Assembly: GCF_005222675.1 (NCBI RefSeq)
Contig: NZ_STGE01000019.1
Span: 310,001-374,000 of the forward strand
From: Mycolicibacterium sp. CR10
GTDB taxonomy: Bacteria; Actinomycetota; Actinomycetes; Mycobacteriales; Mycobacteriaceae
DNA length: 64,000 nt
Direction: 5' to 3'
Positions 63,258 to 64,000 of this stretch are shown here, piece by piece. Both the position numbers and the translations under genes were made by a program. Within the stretch, counting starts at the first letter, position 1, and each line of letters opens with the position of its first letter. The notes under the pieces were generated by a model. That model did not search any database. It was not told where the DNA came from and saw nothing but the letters and a program-made list of their open reading frames with translations.

Positions 63258-63527
63258 TCATGTGCCGAGATGGTCTATGGCCGTGGCGATTTCGACGAGC
63301 ACCTCATCGACCTGCCGCTCGTTGTAGCCGCGCTTGCCCAACGGTGGCTTGTTGAAGCGGACCGCACGCACGTCGTGCGCCGAGAGGTGCCCTCTGCCGT
63401 CAAGACGTCGCGCGGCCAGGGCCAGGAAGTCGTTCACCGATTTCGCGTCGTATCCGCGCTTGCCCCACGCCGGCTTCTCGAACGTCATGCCGCGCAGATT
63501 CTCCGCCGTCAGCCCGCCGTCGCCCAT
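63258..63527 (-). CDS. Small protein with two DivIVA-type repeats
   Basis: An 89-residue protein with two copies of the DivIVA/Wag31 N-terminal motif: FEKPAWGKRGYDAKSVNDFL and FNKPPLGKRGYNERQVDEVL, each about 30 residues. In DivIVA/Wag31 this motif (FxxxxxGYxxxxVDxFL) binds curved membrane; there it occurs once at the start of a coiled coil. No coiled coil follows here. It could act as a small membrane- or DivIVA-binding adaptor. Confidence 0.82.
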   Translation of the reverse strand: MGDGGLTAENLRGMTFEKPAWGKRGYDAKSVNDFLALAARRLDGRGHLSAHDVRAVRFNKPPLGKRGYNERQVDEVLVEIATAIDHLGT

Positions 63528-63635
63528 GGCGTCAGACTCTATCCACCGCCGTTGTCCACACCCTCGGTCCGGGTTTATCCACAGGCCGCGTCACAGGTAT
63601 GTCGCCCTGTCGGTGCGCGGACTTAGCGTGCAGTC

Positions 63636-64000
63636 GTGACCAACTGGATCAACACGGTGAGTCGGGACCACGTCGAGCGCGGAGTGCAGGGCCGCTTCAC
63701 CCAGGCCAATCACGGAAAGCCGCACCTGCTGCGCAAGATGGACAGGGGTGACTGGATCGTCTTCTACTCGCCGCGGACGGTGTACCCCGACGGTCCTGCC
63801 CTGCAGGCCCTGACCGCGATCGGCCGCATCGCCGACGACGAGCCCTATCAGGTGGAGGTGTCGCCGGAGTTCCATCCGTGGCGGCGCAACGTCGACTTCC
63901 TGGAATGCGTGGAGACTCCGATCCGGCCGCTGATCGAGAAGTTGGACTTCATCGAGGACAAGTCGCGGTGGGGCTACAAGTTCCGATTCGGGGTCTTCCG
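63636..64000 (+). CDS. EVE-domain protein, N-terminal part (cut by window end)
   Basis: 121 codons of a gene running off the right end, from a GTG. The start MTNWINTVSRDHVERGVQG and KMDRGDWIVFYSPRTVYP are typical of the UPF0310/EVE (PUA-like) family, which binds modified bases. Divergent from the DivIVA-repeat gene with 108 bases between starts. The C-terminus and any fused nuclease domain are outside the window. Confidence 0.85.
   Translation, partial: MTNWINTVSRDHVERGVQGRFTQANHGKPHLLRKMDRGDWIVFYSPRTVYPDGPALQALTAIGRIADDEPYQVEVSPEFHPWRRNVDFLECVETPIRPLIEKLDFIEDKSRWGYKFRFGVF

Overview
The window is very GC-rich, densely coded DNA from a mycobacterium, most likely a fast-growing environmental Mycolicibacterium. 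The evidence is a block that matches the order I recall for M. tuberculosis Rv0144 to Rv0157 (TetR, SAM methyltransferase, aldehyde dehydrogenase, SDR, quinone oxidoreductase, PtpB, FadE2, transhydrogenase), many lipid-metabolism and TetR genes, GTG/TTG starts and 1 to 4 base gene overlaps. No tRNA, rRNA, CRISPR array, transposase or integrase was seen.

Layout. 1-12 kb: lipid or terpenoid/steroid-type catabolism (thiolase fragment, enoyl-CoA hydratase, acyl-CoA synthetase, Zn alcohol dehydrogenase, AttH-like protein, P450, three SDR/TetR units, sulfotransferase, DUF1214). 12-20 kb: fused pntA and pntB, a histidine kinase/NarL-type pair, a small exported protein, fadE2 and ptpB. 20-27 kb: the Rv0144-Rv0149-like block in reverse orientation. 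27-34 kb: a FUSC-type membrane operon, a tandem USP gene next to an amino-acid permease that has its own USP-like tail, and pirin.

35-42 kb holds the most notable system: a tightly packed minus-strand operon (HAD-like gene, mysA, mysB, mysC, mysD, TauD-type dioxygenase) with a divergent TetR gene. mysABCD is the complete route from sedoheptulose-7-phosphate through 4-deoxygadusol and mycosporine-glycine to a shinorine/porphyra-334-type mycosporine-like amino acid, i.e. a UV sunscreen and antioxidant. The TauD-type dioxygenase and a HAD-like protein that lacks the catalytic aspartates are not part of the canonical four-gene set.

42-46 kb is accessory (methyltransferase, DUF2252 kinase-like protein, LuxR regulator, DUF3303). 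46-52.4 kb is the complete fructose phosphotransferase regulon: ptsI diverges from fruR-fruK-fruA-ptsH across an intergenic region with palindromic operator candidates. 53-57 kb has an EspI/MinD-like ATPase and then a patch of visibly lower GC with an OLD/GajA-like ATPase-TOPRIM protein and an unrecognised protein, a possible defence islet. 57.5-64 kb has a tandem-DUF2511 lipoprotein, an acyl-CoA carboxylase beta chain, a MarR-controlled SDR/SnoaL pair, a DCC thiol protein, a tandem DivIVA-like protein and the start of an EVE-domain gene cut by the window end.
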